Positions 15,213 through 24,118 of a DNA stretch of 45,397 nt are shown here, one piece after another. The stretch comes from DAISIK01 sp036822055 (GTDB lineage Bacteria; Verrucomicrobiota; Verrucomicrobiia; Opitutales; Puniceicoccaceae). The stretch's first letter is position 1. Every line of letters starts with the position of its first letter. Location: the NCBI GenBank assembly GCA_036822055.1, contig DAISIK010000026.1, positions 1 through 45,397 on the forward strand, in the 5' to 3' direction. A program made the translations under genes and the position numbers. The notes under the pieces are model-generated. The model was given only the letters and a program-made list of their open reading frames with translations. It was not told the DNA's origin and made no database searches.

Positions 15213-16433
15213 GTGAGCAATCCCAGTACCCCCCGTCCGCTCTTCCTAACTAATGAATACCCCCCACACGTCTACGGCGGCGCCGGGGTACACGTTGACT
15301 TTCTCACCCGTGAACTATCCAAACTGACCGAGGTCACCGTTCGCTCTTTTGGCGACCAAGACATCGACCAGCAGGGACTTCGGGTCCAAGGCATCCCCTC
15401 CGAGCGGGATTCCTTCTCCTGCCCGGCTCAGCTGAGCAACAGTTTCGATGCGGCCCTCCGATCGATCCGCATGAACAGCCTCGGGGTCGAGGCTGACCTC
15501 GTTCACTGCCACACCTGGTACACCCACCTCGGTGGCATCATTGCCAAACTGAACTATGGCATCCCCCTTGTCATCACCGTCCATTCCCTCGAGCCCCTCC
15601 GCCCGTGGAAACGCGAGCAACTCGGTGGGGGTTATGAATTTTCATCGTGGGTCGAGCGCACCGCCCTCGAGATGGCCGATGCCGTCATTGCCGTCTCCTC
15701 CGGTACCCGGGACGACATACTCCGCCATTTTCAAATCCCTGCTGATAAGATTCACGTCATTTTCAATGGGATCGATACCGACTTCTACCATCCTACCTCC
15801 GAAACTTCGGCCCTCCTCGCCAACGGGATCGACCCCGAAAAACCCTACCTTCTCTTCGTCGGGCGGATCACCCGGCAAAAAGGCATTACCTACCTCGCCA
15901 ACGCCATCCGTTATCTCGATCCCGGGTTCCAAGTAGTCCTCTGTGCCGGCGCTCCTGATACGCCGGAAATTGCGGCCGAGATGGAGTCGGCCGTTGCCGC
16001 CGTCAAGGATCGCCCAGATGGGGTCATCTGGATCGACCGGATGCTCGACTCAAACTCCATGGTCCAGATTTACTCCAACGCTTCGGTCTTTTGCTGTCCC
16101 TCCATCTATGAGCCGTTCGGTATCATCAACCTCGAAGCGATGGCCTGCAAGGTACCCGTTGTCGCCTCGGCCGTCGGGGGGATTCCCGAGGTTGTCCTCC
16201 ATCACCAGACCGGCACCCTCGTCCCGGTTGCCCAGGAAACCTTCAGCCCCTTCGCGCCACGAGATCCCGACATCTTCGCGCGCGATCTCGCCGCCGGAAT
16301 CAATGAATTGATGGCCAACCCAGAAAAACGCCGCCAGTTCGGCGAGGCTGGACGCGCACGGGCCATCACCCGATTCAGCTGGAAACGGATCGCCAACGAG
16401 ACACTAGATCTCTACCGCACCCTCTGCTCCTGA
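15213..16433 (+). CDS. glgM: GT4 glycosyltransferase, probable maltose-1-phosphate synthase
   Basis: A 406-residue GT-B glycosyltransferase. The N-terminal FLTNEYPPHVYGGAGVHV holds the glycine-rich donor loop, followed by HCHTWYTHLGG and VITVHSLEPLRPWK. The C-terminal domain has FVGRITRQKG and the EX7E motif E300/E308 in IYEPFGIINLEAMA. This is the actinobacterial 'Corynebacterium-type glycogen synthase' pattern. Enzymes of that group studied in mycobacteria (GlgM) make maltose 1-phosphate from ADP-glucose and glucose 1-phosphate. The adjacent glgE, whose substrate is maltose 1-phosphate, strongly supports this role over classical glycogen synthase. The start is GTG, 126 bp after the preceding stop. 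Elongating glycogen synthase activity remains an alternative. Confidence 0.85.
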   Translation: MSNPSTPRPLFLTNEYPPHVYGGAGVHVDFLTRELSKLTEVTVRSFGDQDIDQQGLRVQGIPSERDSFSCPAQLSNSFDAALRSIRMNSLGVEADLVHCHTWYTHLGGIIAKLNYGIPLVITVHSLEPLRPWKREQLGGGYEFSSWVERTALEMADAVIAVSSGTRDDILRHFQIPADKIHVIFNGIDTDFYHPTSETSALLANGIDPEKPYLLFVGRITRQKGITYLANAIRYLDPGFQVVLCAGAPDTPEIAAEMESAVAAVKDRPDGVIWIDRMLDSNSMVQIYSNASVFCCPSIYEPFGIINLEAMACKVPVVASAVGGIPEVVLHHQTGTLVPVAQETFSPFAPRDPDIFARDLAAGINELMANPEKRRQFGEAGRARAITRFSWKRIANETLDLYRTLCS

Positions 16434-16473
16434 TCTTGGGCCTACCTCCCTTTGCTTTTCCCATTTTCTCCCT

Positions 16474-18507
16474 ATGCAAACTGATCCCCTCCTCAGCGCC
16501 AACCGACGAGTTATCATCGAAGCTGTCGAGCCCTCCGTCGAGGGCGGTCTCTTTCCAGCCAAGTCCGTCGTTGGCGATCGCCTCCAGGTTTCAGCCACTA
16601 TTTTTGCCGATGGCCACGACCACCTCGGCGCCGTCGCAAAACTCCGGATACGTGGAGAGGGAGACGCCCACTGGCAGGAGTTCTCCCTCTACCCGACCGG
16701 CAACGACCGCTGGGCTGGCGAGTGCTTTCCCGAGGTTCCCGGCCTCTACGAACTCGAGATCAATGCCTGGGTTGACCATTTCGCCACCTGGCGGGCCGGT
16801 TTCGAAAAAAAACTTGCCGACGGACAAAACCCCATTGTCGAAACCCAAATCGGCCTCGCCCTGGTCGAAGATCTCGTTAACCGCTGCCCTTCGGCGGTTC
16901 AGGATATGCTCTCCAGCTCCCTGGAAACCCTGCGCCGCGAGGAAACCCCAATGGGGGAAAGGATTCAATCCCTCCTCGATCCCCGGCTCCAAAAAACCGC
17001 CCTCGAACATCCCGACCGGCGACTTCAAACCAGCCTTCCCGCTCCCCTTCCCCTCCTTGTCGAACGTCGCCGAGCAGCCTTCAGCGCGTGGTACGAGTTT
17101 TTCCCGCGTTCCTGGTCGACTACTCCCGGAAAGCATGGGTCCTTCGCGGAGGCCAGCCGGATCCTTCCCGAGATCGCCCGCATGGGCTTCGACATCGTCT
17201 ACCTCCCTCCCATCCACCCCATCGGGGTGCCTCACCGCAAGGGACGAAACAACTCCCTGACCGCTGAATCGACCGACCCCGGCAGTCCCTGGGCCATCGG
17301 GGGCGGACCCGACGGCGGTCACAAAGCCATCCATCCCGAGCTCGGCACTTTTGATGATTTTGAGCGATTCAATGCGCAGGTTTCCGAACTTGGCATGGAG
17401 CTTGCCCTCGATATCGCCTTCCAGTGTGCCCCCGATCACCCTTGGGTCTCGGACCATCCAGACTGGTTTAAGTGGCGACCTGATGGCACGGTTCAATACG
17501 CCGAGAATCCGCCCAAGAAGTATCAAGACATCCTCCCCCTTCACTTTGAAACTGAAGACTGGGAAAACCTTTGGCACGAGCTTCGCGATGTATTCCTTTT
17601 TTGGATCGGTAAAGGGGTTCAGGTCTTTCGAGTAGATAATCCCCACACTAAATCCCTTGAATTCTGGCGCTGGTGCATTCTCTCTATCAAGGAGGAACAC
17701 CCGGGCGTCATCTTTCTCTCCGAGGCTTTCACCCGACCAGCCCTCAAATATCGCCTCGCCAAATCCGGGTTCACCCACGGCTATACCTACTTCACCTGGC
17801 GGACCAGCCGGGACGAGATCATAGAATACCTCGAGGACCTCACCACCACCGATAAGAAAACATACTTCTGGCCCAACTTCTGGCCCAATACTCCCGACAT
17901 CCTCCACCACTACCTCCAGACCGGAGGACGCCCCGCCTTCATCGTCCGCCTCGTCCTCGCCAGCACCCTCTCCTCCAACTTCGGTATTTACGGCCCCGCT
18001 TTCGAGCTCTGCCTACACGTTCCCTTCCCCGGCAAGGAAGAATACATCGACAACGAAAAATATGAGATCAAGGTCTGGAACTGGGACGCCCCCGGAAACC
18101 TCCGCCCAGTTCTCGCCCGCATCAACCAGATCCGCCGAGCCAACCCAGCCCTCCAGCGCACCTTCAACCTCACTTTTGTCCCCACCGACAATCCCCAGAT
18201 CATCGCCTACCTAAAGATCAGCCCAGACCAGCTAAATATCATTCTCGTCGTGGTTAATCTCGATCCCTTCAACACCCAGAGCGGCTGGCTGGACCTTCCA
18301 CTCCACCTTCTCGGGATAAACCCGGACCAAACCTACCTCCTCCAGGACCTTTTTCCCGATCCCCTTCCCAACGGCTACCCCCGAGCTCAATACCTCTGGA
18401 CAGGCTCCCGCAACTACGTCGAACTCCCTCCCCGCTCCACTCCAGCCCATATTTTCAAGCTCCTGAAACGACACCGTCAGGAGAGCGATTTCGATTACTG
18501 GCTCTGA
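16474..18507 (+). CDS. glgE: Alpha-1,4-glucan:maltose-1-phosphate maltosyltransferase
   Basis: GH13_3 enzyme of 677 residues that transfers maltosyl units from maltose 1-phosphate to growing alpha-1,4-glucan. The N-terminal beta domain (RVIIEAVEPSVEGGLFPAK) is characteristic of GlgE. The catalytic barrel shows YLPPIHPIG, the nucleophile D388 in VFRVDNPHTKSLEFW, the acid/base E417 in FLSEAFTRP, and TYFTWRTSRDEI. Length equals that of known GlgE. It lies 40 bp after the GlgM-like gene, so the pair supplies and uses maltose 1-phosphate in the cytoplasm. Trehalose synthase/maltokinase (TreS/Mak) and branching enzyme GlgB, the other usual members, are not in the window. Confidence 0.95.
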   Translation: MQTDPLLSANRRVIIEAVEPSVEGGLFPAKSVVGDRLQVSATIFADGHDHLGAVAKLRIRGEGDAHWQEFSLYPTGNDRWAGECFPEVPGLYELEINAWVDHFATWRAGFEKKLADGQNPIVETQIGLALVEDLVNRCPSAVQDMLSSSLETLRREETPMGERIQSLLDPRLQKTALEHPDRRLQTSLPAPLPLLVERRRAAFSAWYEFFPRSWSTTPGKHGSFAEASRILPEIARMGFDIVYLPPIHPIGVPHRKGRNNSLTAESTDPGSPWAIGGGPDGGHKAIHPELGTFDDFERFNAQVSELGMELALDIAFQCAPDHPWVSDHPDWFKWRPDGTVQYAENPPKKYQDILPLHFETEDWENLWHELRDVFLFWIGKGVQVFRVDNPHTKSLEFWRWCILSIKEEHPGVIFLSEAFTRPALKYRLAKSGFTHGYTYFTWRTSRDEIIEYLEDLTTTDKKTYFWPNFWPNTPDILHHYLQTGGRPAFIVRLVLASTLSSNFGIYGPAFELCLHVPFPGKEEYIDNEKYEIKVWNWDAPGNLRPVLARINQIRRANPALQRTFNLTFVPTDNPQIIAYLKISPDQLNIILVVVNLDPFNTQSGWLDLPLHLLGINPDQTYLLQDLFPDPLPNGYPRAQYLWTGSRNYVELPPRSTPAHIFKLLKRHRQESDFDYWL

Positions 18508-18539
18508 TCTCACCAAACTCCGTTCCCCTCCAGCTACCC

Positions 18540-19322
18540 ATGAAAGCAAATCCGCTCCTCGCTCTCTTCTATTGCTGCTGCAGCCTCAGCCTTCCATTGA
18601 TCCCGGTTCGCGGAGAGGCCCAGTTGTCAGGCTCCGTCGCCGAGCTTACCAAGTTGATTGAATCCCTGCCCGGTACCGTCTCCATCGACGGCTTCGCCGA
18701 GCGAAAGATCCAGGCCGACCGCGCCCTCGTTCACCTCCTTCTTAAATCGACGGCCCGGGAGCTCCAAGCTGCCATGGATCAGAACCTGGCGATGCGAAAT
18801 AACCTCCAAAAAGCCCTCCGCGAGGGCGGAATCGAGGGCGAGCGGATCAAGATTTCCCGCTTTGCCTCTCAGCCCAACTACTCCTCCTTCACTGGCAAGG
18901 TCAAGGAACACACTGTCACCCATAACCTCACCGTTCAGGCCCTCTCAGAGGCCGATATCCGGTTCATTGCCGGCCTCGTTGACAAGCACGATGAGCTAAC
19001 CCTATCCAACCTTACCTTTGAGCACTCCGAAAAGGATCAAATTGTCGATGAATTGCTCCAGCAAGCTCTCGCCCGCGTCCTTGCCCAAAAAGAGATCTAC
19101 CAGACTTCCCTCGGTGTTACTCTCACGCCTCGCTCTGTCCACCATTTCAGCTCAGGTAATCCATCTGGCCGCCCTGCAGGATTTACATCTGAAGCAATTC
19201 TACCGGCCGGTTCAGTATCGATGCATAGGGATGCGAACGCCCTCGTCCCCGACCAAAGTCTGGAGGAGCTAGTTTTTCAAACCCGCCTCAGAGTCACCTT
19301 CGACCTAAAGGCTCGGGATTGA
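18540..19322 (+). CDS. SIMPL-domain (DUF541) secreted protein
   Basis: 260 residues with an N-terminal signal peptide (about residues 1-26, hydrophobic LLALFYCCCSLSLPLIPV). The SIMPL/DUF541 fold follows: GFAERKIQADRALVHLLLKS near residue 50, NLQKALREGGIEGERIKISRF, and HNLTVQALSEADI with the conserved beta-alpha repeats. SIMPL proteins are periplasmic or outer-membrane associated oligomers of poorly defined function, sometimes linked to stress tolerance. It starts 32 bp after glgE and ends 16 bp from the convergent pdxA stop. Three adjacent cysteines in the signal region are unusual, but no lipobox with correct spacing is clear. Confidence 0.85.
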   Translation: MKANPLLALFYCCCSLSLPLIPVRGEAQLSGSVAELTKLIESLPGTVSIDGFAERKIQADRALVHLLLKSTARELQAAMDQNLAMRNNLQKALREGGIEGERIKISRFASQPNYSSFTGKVKEHTVTHNLTVQALSEADIRFIAGLVDKHDELTLSNLTFEHSEKDQIVDELLQQALARVLAQKEIYQTSLGVTLTPRSVHHFSSGNPSGRPAGFTSEAILPAGSVSMHRDANALVPDQSLEELVFQTRLRVTFDLKARD

Positions 19323-19338
19323 TTGACCGTTCCAATCT

Positions 19339-20310
19339 CTAGTTCTCTGCCAGGAGCTGCGCCATAGTCACCGCAGCTAAAAAATTCTCGCCCGAAGCCT
19401 TTCCCGTATAGGCGATGTCGAACGCCGTTCCATGGTCCACACTCGTTCTCACGATTGGCAAACCAGCGGTGATGTTAACCGCCTCCGCAAACCCATCCAG
19501 CTTCATCGGAATCAACCCCTGATCGTGGTAGAGGCAAACTGCGGCATCGTAGGTCCCGTCGAGGAGTTTTCCGAACAGGGTGTCCGGAGAAAATGGGCCT
19601 TCCACGTCATAGCCCTCCGCTTTCAACTGTTCCACCGCCGGGATAATCGTCTCGATTTCCTCCCGCCCAAAAGCACCACCCTCGCCCGCGTGCGGATTGA
19701 GCCCCGGAATGACGAGGTTTGCGCTCCCCCTCAGCCTCAAAACCTCCGGCGCTGTCAGCCGAGCCGTTTTAACAATCCTCTCCACCGTTAGGCTCTCAAT
19801 TGCCTGACGCAGGGAGACGTGGATGGTCACCAGCGATACAATCATCCGTGGCGAGGCAAAGAGCATGATGAAATCTTCGCACCCACACATCCCTGCAAAC
19901 CGCTCCGTGTGCCCCTGGAAGTCGGGGTCCACCATTCGGCAGGCTTCCTTGTTTACCGGCAGGGTCGTCACGGCCTCAATCTCACCCGCAAGGGCCGCCT
20001 CACCAGCCAGATCAATAGCCCGCAGGGCCGCTGCGCCACAGCCAGCGTTAATTTCTCCAGTTGGAATCTCCCCAACCGACAAAATTCCAGTGTCGATCCA
20101 GTTTAAAACTCCCTCCCGCGCCTCTGTCGCCGAGCTTCGCAAACGGCAATCAACCGCCCAGCCAAGCTCATCCTCGACCTTCTTGAGCGCCGAGCGCTCT
20201 CCGTAGATCACCGGGATGATCCCCCCGAGCTGACCATCCCTCCAGCACCTTACCAAAATCTCCGGTCCAACCCCCGCCGGGTCGCCCAGGGTGATGCCAA
20301 TCCGCTTCAA
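19339..20310 (-). CDS. pdxA: 4-hydroxythreonine-4-phosphate dehydrogenase
   Basis: PdxA (323 residues) oxidises 4-phosphohydroxy-L-threonine in the DXP-dependent pyridoxal 5'-phosphate pathway. Metal ligands are visible: H134 in GHTERFAG, H207 in NPHAGEGG and H262 in CLYHDQGL. GDPAGVGPEI opens the protein and VDHGTAFDIAYTGKA closes it. The start is TTG at 20308-20310, preceded by a G-run about 9 bases upstream that could act as a ribosome-binding site. It is the last gene of a long - strand block and follows lpd with about 15 bp between them. Its neighbours supply 2-oxoacid dehydrogenase parts rather than B6 enzymes, so co-location is probably for expression only. Confidence 0.96.
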   Translation of the reverse strand: MKRIGITLGDPAGVGPEILVRCWRDGQLGGIIPVIYGERSALKKVEDELGWAVDCRLRSSATEAREGVLNWIDTGILSVGEIPTGEINAGCGAAALRAIDLAGEAALAGEIEAVTTLPVNKEACRMVDPDFQGHTERFAGMCGCEDFIMLFASPRMIVSLVTIHVSLRQAIESLTVERIVKTARLTAPEVLRLRGSANLVIPGLNPHAGEGGAFGREEIETIIPAVEQLKAEGYDVEGPFSPDTLFGKLLDGTYDAAVCLYHDQGLIPMKLDGFAEAVNITAGLPIVRTSVDHGTAFDIAYTGKASGENFLAAVTMAQLLAEN

Positions 20311-20325
20311 GCTTTAGCCCCCCCC

Positions 20326-21726
20326 TTAAAGCGAGTGGAGGGCCCGCCCATCCACGGCCAGAGCTGCCTCCTTGAAAGCCTCAGACAGGGTCGGATGGGC
20401 GTGAACTGTTCGGGCAATGTCTTCCGCGCTCCCCCCGTATTCCATGTGAGTTACCGCCGCCGCAATCAATTCACTGGCATTTCTGGCCACCACCTGAACC
20501 CCAAGAAGGCGGTCGGTTTTCGCATCGGCAATCACCTTGAAGAGCCCATCCACGGCGTCCGTCGCCAGCGCTCGACCATTGGCCGCTAGCGGGAAAGTCC
20601 CCACCTTTACCTCCAGGCCTTGCTCCTTGGCCTGGTCCGCACCAATCCCCGCACTGGCAATCTCCGGCTCAGTGTAAATCACGTTCGGAATCACCTCGTA
20701 ATTGACGTGGCCGTATCCATTGGCCAGATACTCCGCCAGGGCGACTCCCTCCTCCTCCGCCTTGTGGGCAAGCATCGGTCCTTCAATCACGTCCCCGATT
20801 GCGTAGATTCCGGGAATCTTCGTTTCGAAATGCTGCTTCACCGGGACCCGACCCTTGCTATCCGTCTCCAGGCCGATCGCTTCCAGACCCAGCCCGTCCG
20901 TATTGGCCCGGCGACCGACCGCCACCAGGATCTTGTCCGCCGGAAAGCGGACCTCATCATCCCCTGAAGTGGCCGTCAATTCCAGGGCATCTCCAGCCTC
21001 CACCACACCGGTCACTTTGGTCTTCGTGACGATCTTCAAGCCCTGCTTTTTGAAAATACGCTCGGCGAGTTTCGAAATATCAGTATCGAAGGTCGACGCG
21101 ATGCGGGGCAGGAATTCCACCACCGTTACCTCACTTCCCAGTCGCGACCAGACCGAACCCAACTCCAGCCCAATCGCACCGCCGCCCACCACGACCAAGC
21201 GTTCAGGTACCGCATCGAAGGCGATTGCCTCATCGCTGCTCACCACCCGATTGCCGTCAAACGGCAGAAAGGGTAGCTCCACCGTTTTGGAACCCGTGGC
21301 GATCACCGTCCGCTTTCCATTCACCGTCCGCTTTCCACCCTCGTTCAAAGTTACCTCCAGGCTCTTGTCCGCACTAAACGAGGCCTTCCCATGGATGATT
21401 TCGATTCCCCGCTTCGAGACCAGGGTTTTTACGCCTCCCACCAGACGGGAGACCACGGCATCCTTTTGTCCCATCATCTTCGATACATCCACTGAGACCT
21501 CCCCGACCACCAGACCGTGGTGCGCCCCGTGCTTGGCCATGTGGATCAACTCAGAGGAGTGCAGCAGCGCCTTGCTCGGGATACAACCCACATTCAGGCA
21601 GGTCCCCCCCAGGGTCGGGGACTGCTCGATCAGCGCTACCTTCATTCCAAGTTGCGCAGCCCGCATTGCTCCAACATAGCCCCCCGGGCCAGCTCCTATT
21701 ACCACCAAATCAAATGCTTCACTCAT
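20326..21726 (-). CDS. lpdA: Dihydrolipoyl dehydrogenase (E3)
   Basis: FAD-dependent disulfide oxidoreductase that reoxidises dihydrolipoamide in 2-oxoacid dehydrogenase complexes. From the ATG at 21726 the protein has 466 residues with FAD motif GAGPGGYVGA (11-20), redox disulfide C43/C48 in CLNVGCIPSK, the NAD motif GGGAIGLELGSVWSRLG, the second FAD motif YAIGDV, and the C-terminal HAHPTLSE catalytic His. An upstream ATG at 21738 adds four residues and is less like the family. It lies 54 bp after sucB, as in many 2-oxoglutarate dehydrogenase operons, although sucA (E1) is not in the window. Confidence 0.97.
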   Translation of the reverse strand: MSEAFDLVVIGAGPGGYVGAMRAAQLGMKVALIEQSPTLGGTCLNVGCIPSKALLHSSELIHMAKHGAHHGLVVGEVSVDVSKMMGQKDAVVSRLVGGVKTLVSKRGIEIIHGKASFSADKSLEVTLNEGGKRTVNGKRTVIATGSKTVELPFLPFDGNRVVSSDEAIAFDAVPERLVVVGGGAIGLELGSVWSRLGSEVTVVEFLPRIASTFDTDISKLAERIFKKQGLKIVTKTKVTGVVEAGDALELTATSGDDEVRFPADKILVAVGRRANTDGLGLEAIGLETDSKGRVPVKQHFETKIPGIYAIGDVIEGPMLAHKAEEEGVALAEYLANGYGHVNYEVIPNVIYTEPEIASAGIGADQAKEQGLEVKVGTFPLAANGRALATDAVDGLFKVIADAKTDRLLGVQVVARNASELIAAAVTHMEYGGSAEDIARTVHAHPTLSEAFKEAALAVDGRALHSL

Positions 21727-21780
21727 CACTGTATCCAAATTTCTGTTACGCAGGCTAGATTCTCTCCTTAGCTCCTCGCT

Positions 21781-23022
21781 CTAGAGGTCAAGCAGGAGCC
21801 TGACCGGATTTTCAATCGTCTTCTTAACCTCGACGAGAAAGGTTACCGCTTCCTTCCCATCGACGATCCGGTGGTCGTAGGTCAGGGCCAGGTACATCAT
21901 TGGGCGAATCACCACCTCGCCATTTACAGCGACGGGCCGTTCCTGAATGGTGTGCATTCCAAGAATGCCGCTCTGCGGTGCATTGACAATGGGAGTTGAG
22001 AGCAGCGACCCGAAGACCCCTCCGTTGGTGATCGTGAAGACTCCATTCTGCAGATCCTCAATGCTGATCTTTCCGTCCCGCGCCTTCTTCGCATAGGCTA
22101 GCAATCCCGATTCCAATTCGCCAAAGCTCTGCTTTTCACAGTCGCGAAGCACGGGCACCATCAGACCCTTCTCAGTGCTCACCGCCACCCCGATGTCGTA
22201 GAAGTGATTCTCGACCAGTTCTTCCCCCTCCATCCGCGCATTGAGGGCCGGCACCTTCTCCAGCGCATGAACCACCGCCTTGATGAAGAAAGACATGAAC
22301 CCGAGCTTGACCCCGTACTTCTCGACAAAGGCTTCCTGGTGTTCCTTGCGGAGACCCATCACTGCCGACATGTCCACCTCGTTAAAGGTAGTCAAAAGCG
22401 CCGCTTCGCTCTGGGCACCTACCAAGCGTGCCGCTATCGAACGACGCAGCGGAGATAACTTACGACGGCTTTCTCTCTTTTCACTGGCTACCGGGACTGG
22501 TGCTGATTGTTTTGCTGGCGAAACGGAGGTGGTTTCACTCCCCTTCGACCCCGCTGCCGCGAGCACATCCCCCTTGGTCAATCTCCCGCCTTTCCCGCTA
22601 CCCTGAACCGTCTCTGCCGGAACTCCAGTATCATGGAGAACCCGCTTAACCGCTGGAGAATGCTCCAGACCAGCCCCTCCGGAAGCCGGCCCAGCTTCCC
22701 GACCTGTTTCGGTTTCCTCTGCCTCTGGCTCGGCCTTGACTTCTGGTTCCGGCTCAGACTTGTCCCCACCGGCACTCTCGGGTTTGGCCGAATCATCAAT
22801 GGTAGCGATCACTTGACCGATCTCCACCTCATCACCTTCGGCGACCAGGAGTTTGACCACCCCCGATACCTCAGCATTTCCCTCGGAGGTTATTTTGTCT
22901 GTCTCCAGCTCGTACAGAACCTGTTCCTTCTCAATGTACTCACCGTCTCCGATGTGCCAGTTTGCAAGGATACCAGTAGTGATTGATTCTCCGAGAGAGG
23001 GGACTTTAACTTCGATTGCCAT
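21781..23022 (-). CDS. sucB: 2-oxoglutarate dehydrogenase E2, dihydrolipoyl succinyltransferase
   Basis: E2 core of the 2-oxoglutarate dehydrogenase complex. From ATG 23022 the protein has 413 residues. The lipoyl domain has K43 in ELETDKITSE. A charged Glu/Pro-rich linker lies around residues 85-120. A peripheral subunit-binding domain follows (HSPAVKRVLHDTGVP). The acyltransferase core ends in TYDHRIVDGKEAVTFL with the catalytic His. The N-terminus VPSLGESITTGILANWH is the succinyl-type family form, but branched-chain E2 is a possible alternative. A TTG at 23073 would add 17 unrelated residues and was rejected. The gene begins 47 bp after the type III PKS stop, so read-through from the PKS cluster is likely. 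Confidence 0.92.
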   Translation of the reverse strand: MAIEVKVPSLGESITTGILANWHIGDGEYIEKEQVLYELETDKITSEGNAEVSGVVKLLVAEGDEVEIGQVIATIDDSAKPESAGGDKSEPEPEVKAEPEAEETETGREAGPASGGAGLEHSPAVKRVLHDTGVPAETVQGSGKGGRLTKGDVLAAAGSKGSETTSVSPAKQSAPVPVASEKRESRRKLSPLRRSIAARLVGAQSEAALLTTFNEVDMSAVMGLRKEHQEAFVEKYGVKLGFMSFFIKAVVHALEKVPALNARMEGEELVENHFYDIGVAVSTEKGLMVPVLRDCEKQSFGELESGLLAYAKKARDGKISIEDLQNGVFTITNGGVFGSLLSTPIVNAPQSGILGMHTIQERPVAVNGEVVIRPMMYLALTYDHRIVDGKEAVTFLVEVKKTIENPVRLLLDL

Positions 23023-23069
23023 ATAAAAAAGGGATGATTCCCGGATTGAAAGGGACCAGCCGGGAAAGA

Positions 23070-24110
23070 TCAATCCCCACCATTGGGAGACAGGGCGAAA
23101 CTATGGCAGGCAAATCCCGCTCCGAATGAGGTCAACCACAAGTCCTCTGCTGGACCGCCCTGAGCCAGATAATCCTCCAGGGCAAAAAGGACGCTTGGGC
23201 TGCTCATGTTGCCATATTGCTTCAAAACCCGTCTCGTCGATTCCAGCGGACCGATCTCCAATTTCGCCTCCACCGCCTCCACCACATCGCGTCCACCGGA
23301 GTGGGCCAGAATTTTCGCTGCACCTTTGCCACCCTCATAGCGCGCCCAGAGAGCCGCTACCGCCTCTGCTGCATGCTCGGGAACAGACTTATGAAGCAGG
23401 TTCCTCAGCTTCCCCCCGGAATTCTCGAAACGTAAAAGCTGACGCTTCTCCGGAAAATGGATCGTGTCGAATCCCCCTGCCGCATAGGGATACCCGCCTT
23501 CCTCTGAACTCCAGATCGAGGCTGCCGCCCCGTCTCCAAAGAGGCAGAGGCTGATCAGGACTCCCGGATCAGCATCCAGATAGAAGGCAGCCGAACAAAC
23601 TTCAACCGCCACCACCGCCACCTTTTTTCGAGGATAAAGAGAGCAGAAGCCGCTCGCTGACCGAAGCGTCGGCACAGCCGCACCGCAGCCTAAGCCCACA
23701 AAATCTGCCAAATAAACATCCCTGCGGAGCCCCGCCCGCTCTGCCAGATAACTCGAAAGCCCTGGACAGAGGTAGCCACTGCAGGTGCAGACGAAAAGGG
23801 CATCCAGTTCATCAGCCGCACACTCCGCCCGATCCAGAGCCGGTCCCAGGGCATCCATCGCCAGATTGGGAGCAGCGTCCTCAAAGTACCGATACAAGCC
23901 CTCCGCGCTCAAGCCGAGGAGACCGCCCGGATCGTCCGTCGCAAAATGGCGTTTATCAATTCCAGAGGGACCGCAGAGGACCTTCTTCAGCAGGGAACTC
24001 GCCCGACCGGGGAGTGCTTCCAACTCTCCCGATCGGAGTAGAATTTCCCAACATGCTTCCTGGGTCCAGGAATTGCTTGGAACCGATGTTGAAATGGAGT
24101 GGAGATACAT
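23070..24110 (-). CDS. Type III polyketide synthase (chalcone/stilbene synthase family)
   Basis: Homodimeric ketosynthase-like enzyme that extends an acyl-CoA starter with malonyl-CoA without acyl carrier protein. From ATG 24110 the protein has 346 residues. The catalytic triad is complete: C142 in FVGLGCGAAVPTLR, H270 in ILAHSGGRDVVEA and N301 in KQYGNMSSPSVLF. SGIDKRHF and GDGAAASIW are also typical. Length is near the 350 of bacterial alkylresorcinol/alkylpyrone synthases. It begins 8 bp after the FAD oxidoreductase stop, which follows a methyltransferase, so the three form one biosynthetic operon. The product is probably an alkylresorcinol, pyrone or quinone-like phenolic lipid; this is inference from the family. 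Confidence 0.93.
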   Translation of the reverse strand: MYLHSISTSVPSNSWTQEACWEILLRSGELEALPGRASSLLKKVLCGPSGIDKRHFATDDPGGLLGLSAEGLYRYFEDAAPNLAMDALGPALDRAECAADELDALFVCTCSGYLCPGLSSYLAERAGLRRDVYLADFVGLGCGAAVPTLRSASGFCSLYPRKKVAVVAVEVCSAAFYLDADPGVLISLCLFGDGAAASIWSSEEGGYPYAAGGFDTIHFPEKRQLLRFENSGGKLRNLLHKSVPEHAAEAVAALWARYEGGKGAAKILAHSGGRDVVEAVEAKLEIGPLESTRRVLKQYGNMSSPSVLFALEDYLAQGGPAEDLWLTSFGAGFACHSFALSPNGGD

Positions 24111-24118
24111 TAGAAACC

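Noticed and set aside
16591..17910. 439-codon open frame on the - strand inside glgE
   Set aside because: It is antisense to a clear catalytic glgE, and its protein is low-complexity Gly/Glu/Val without domain motifs. It is explained by the C-rich strand with few stop codons.
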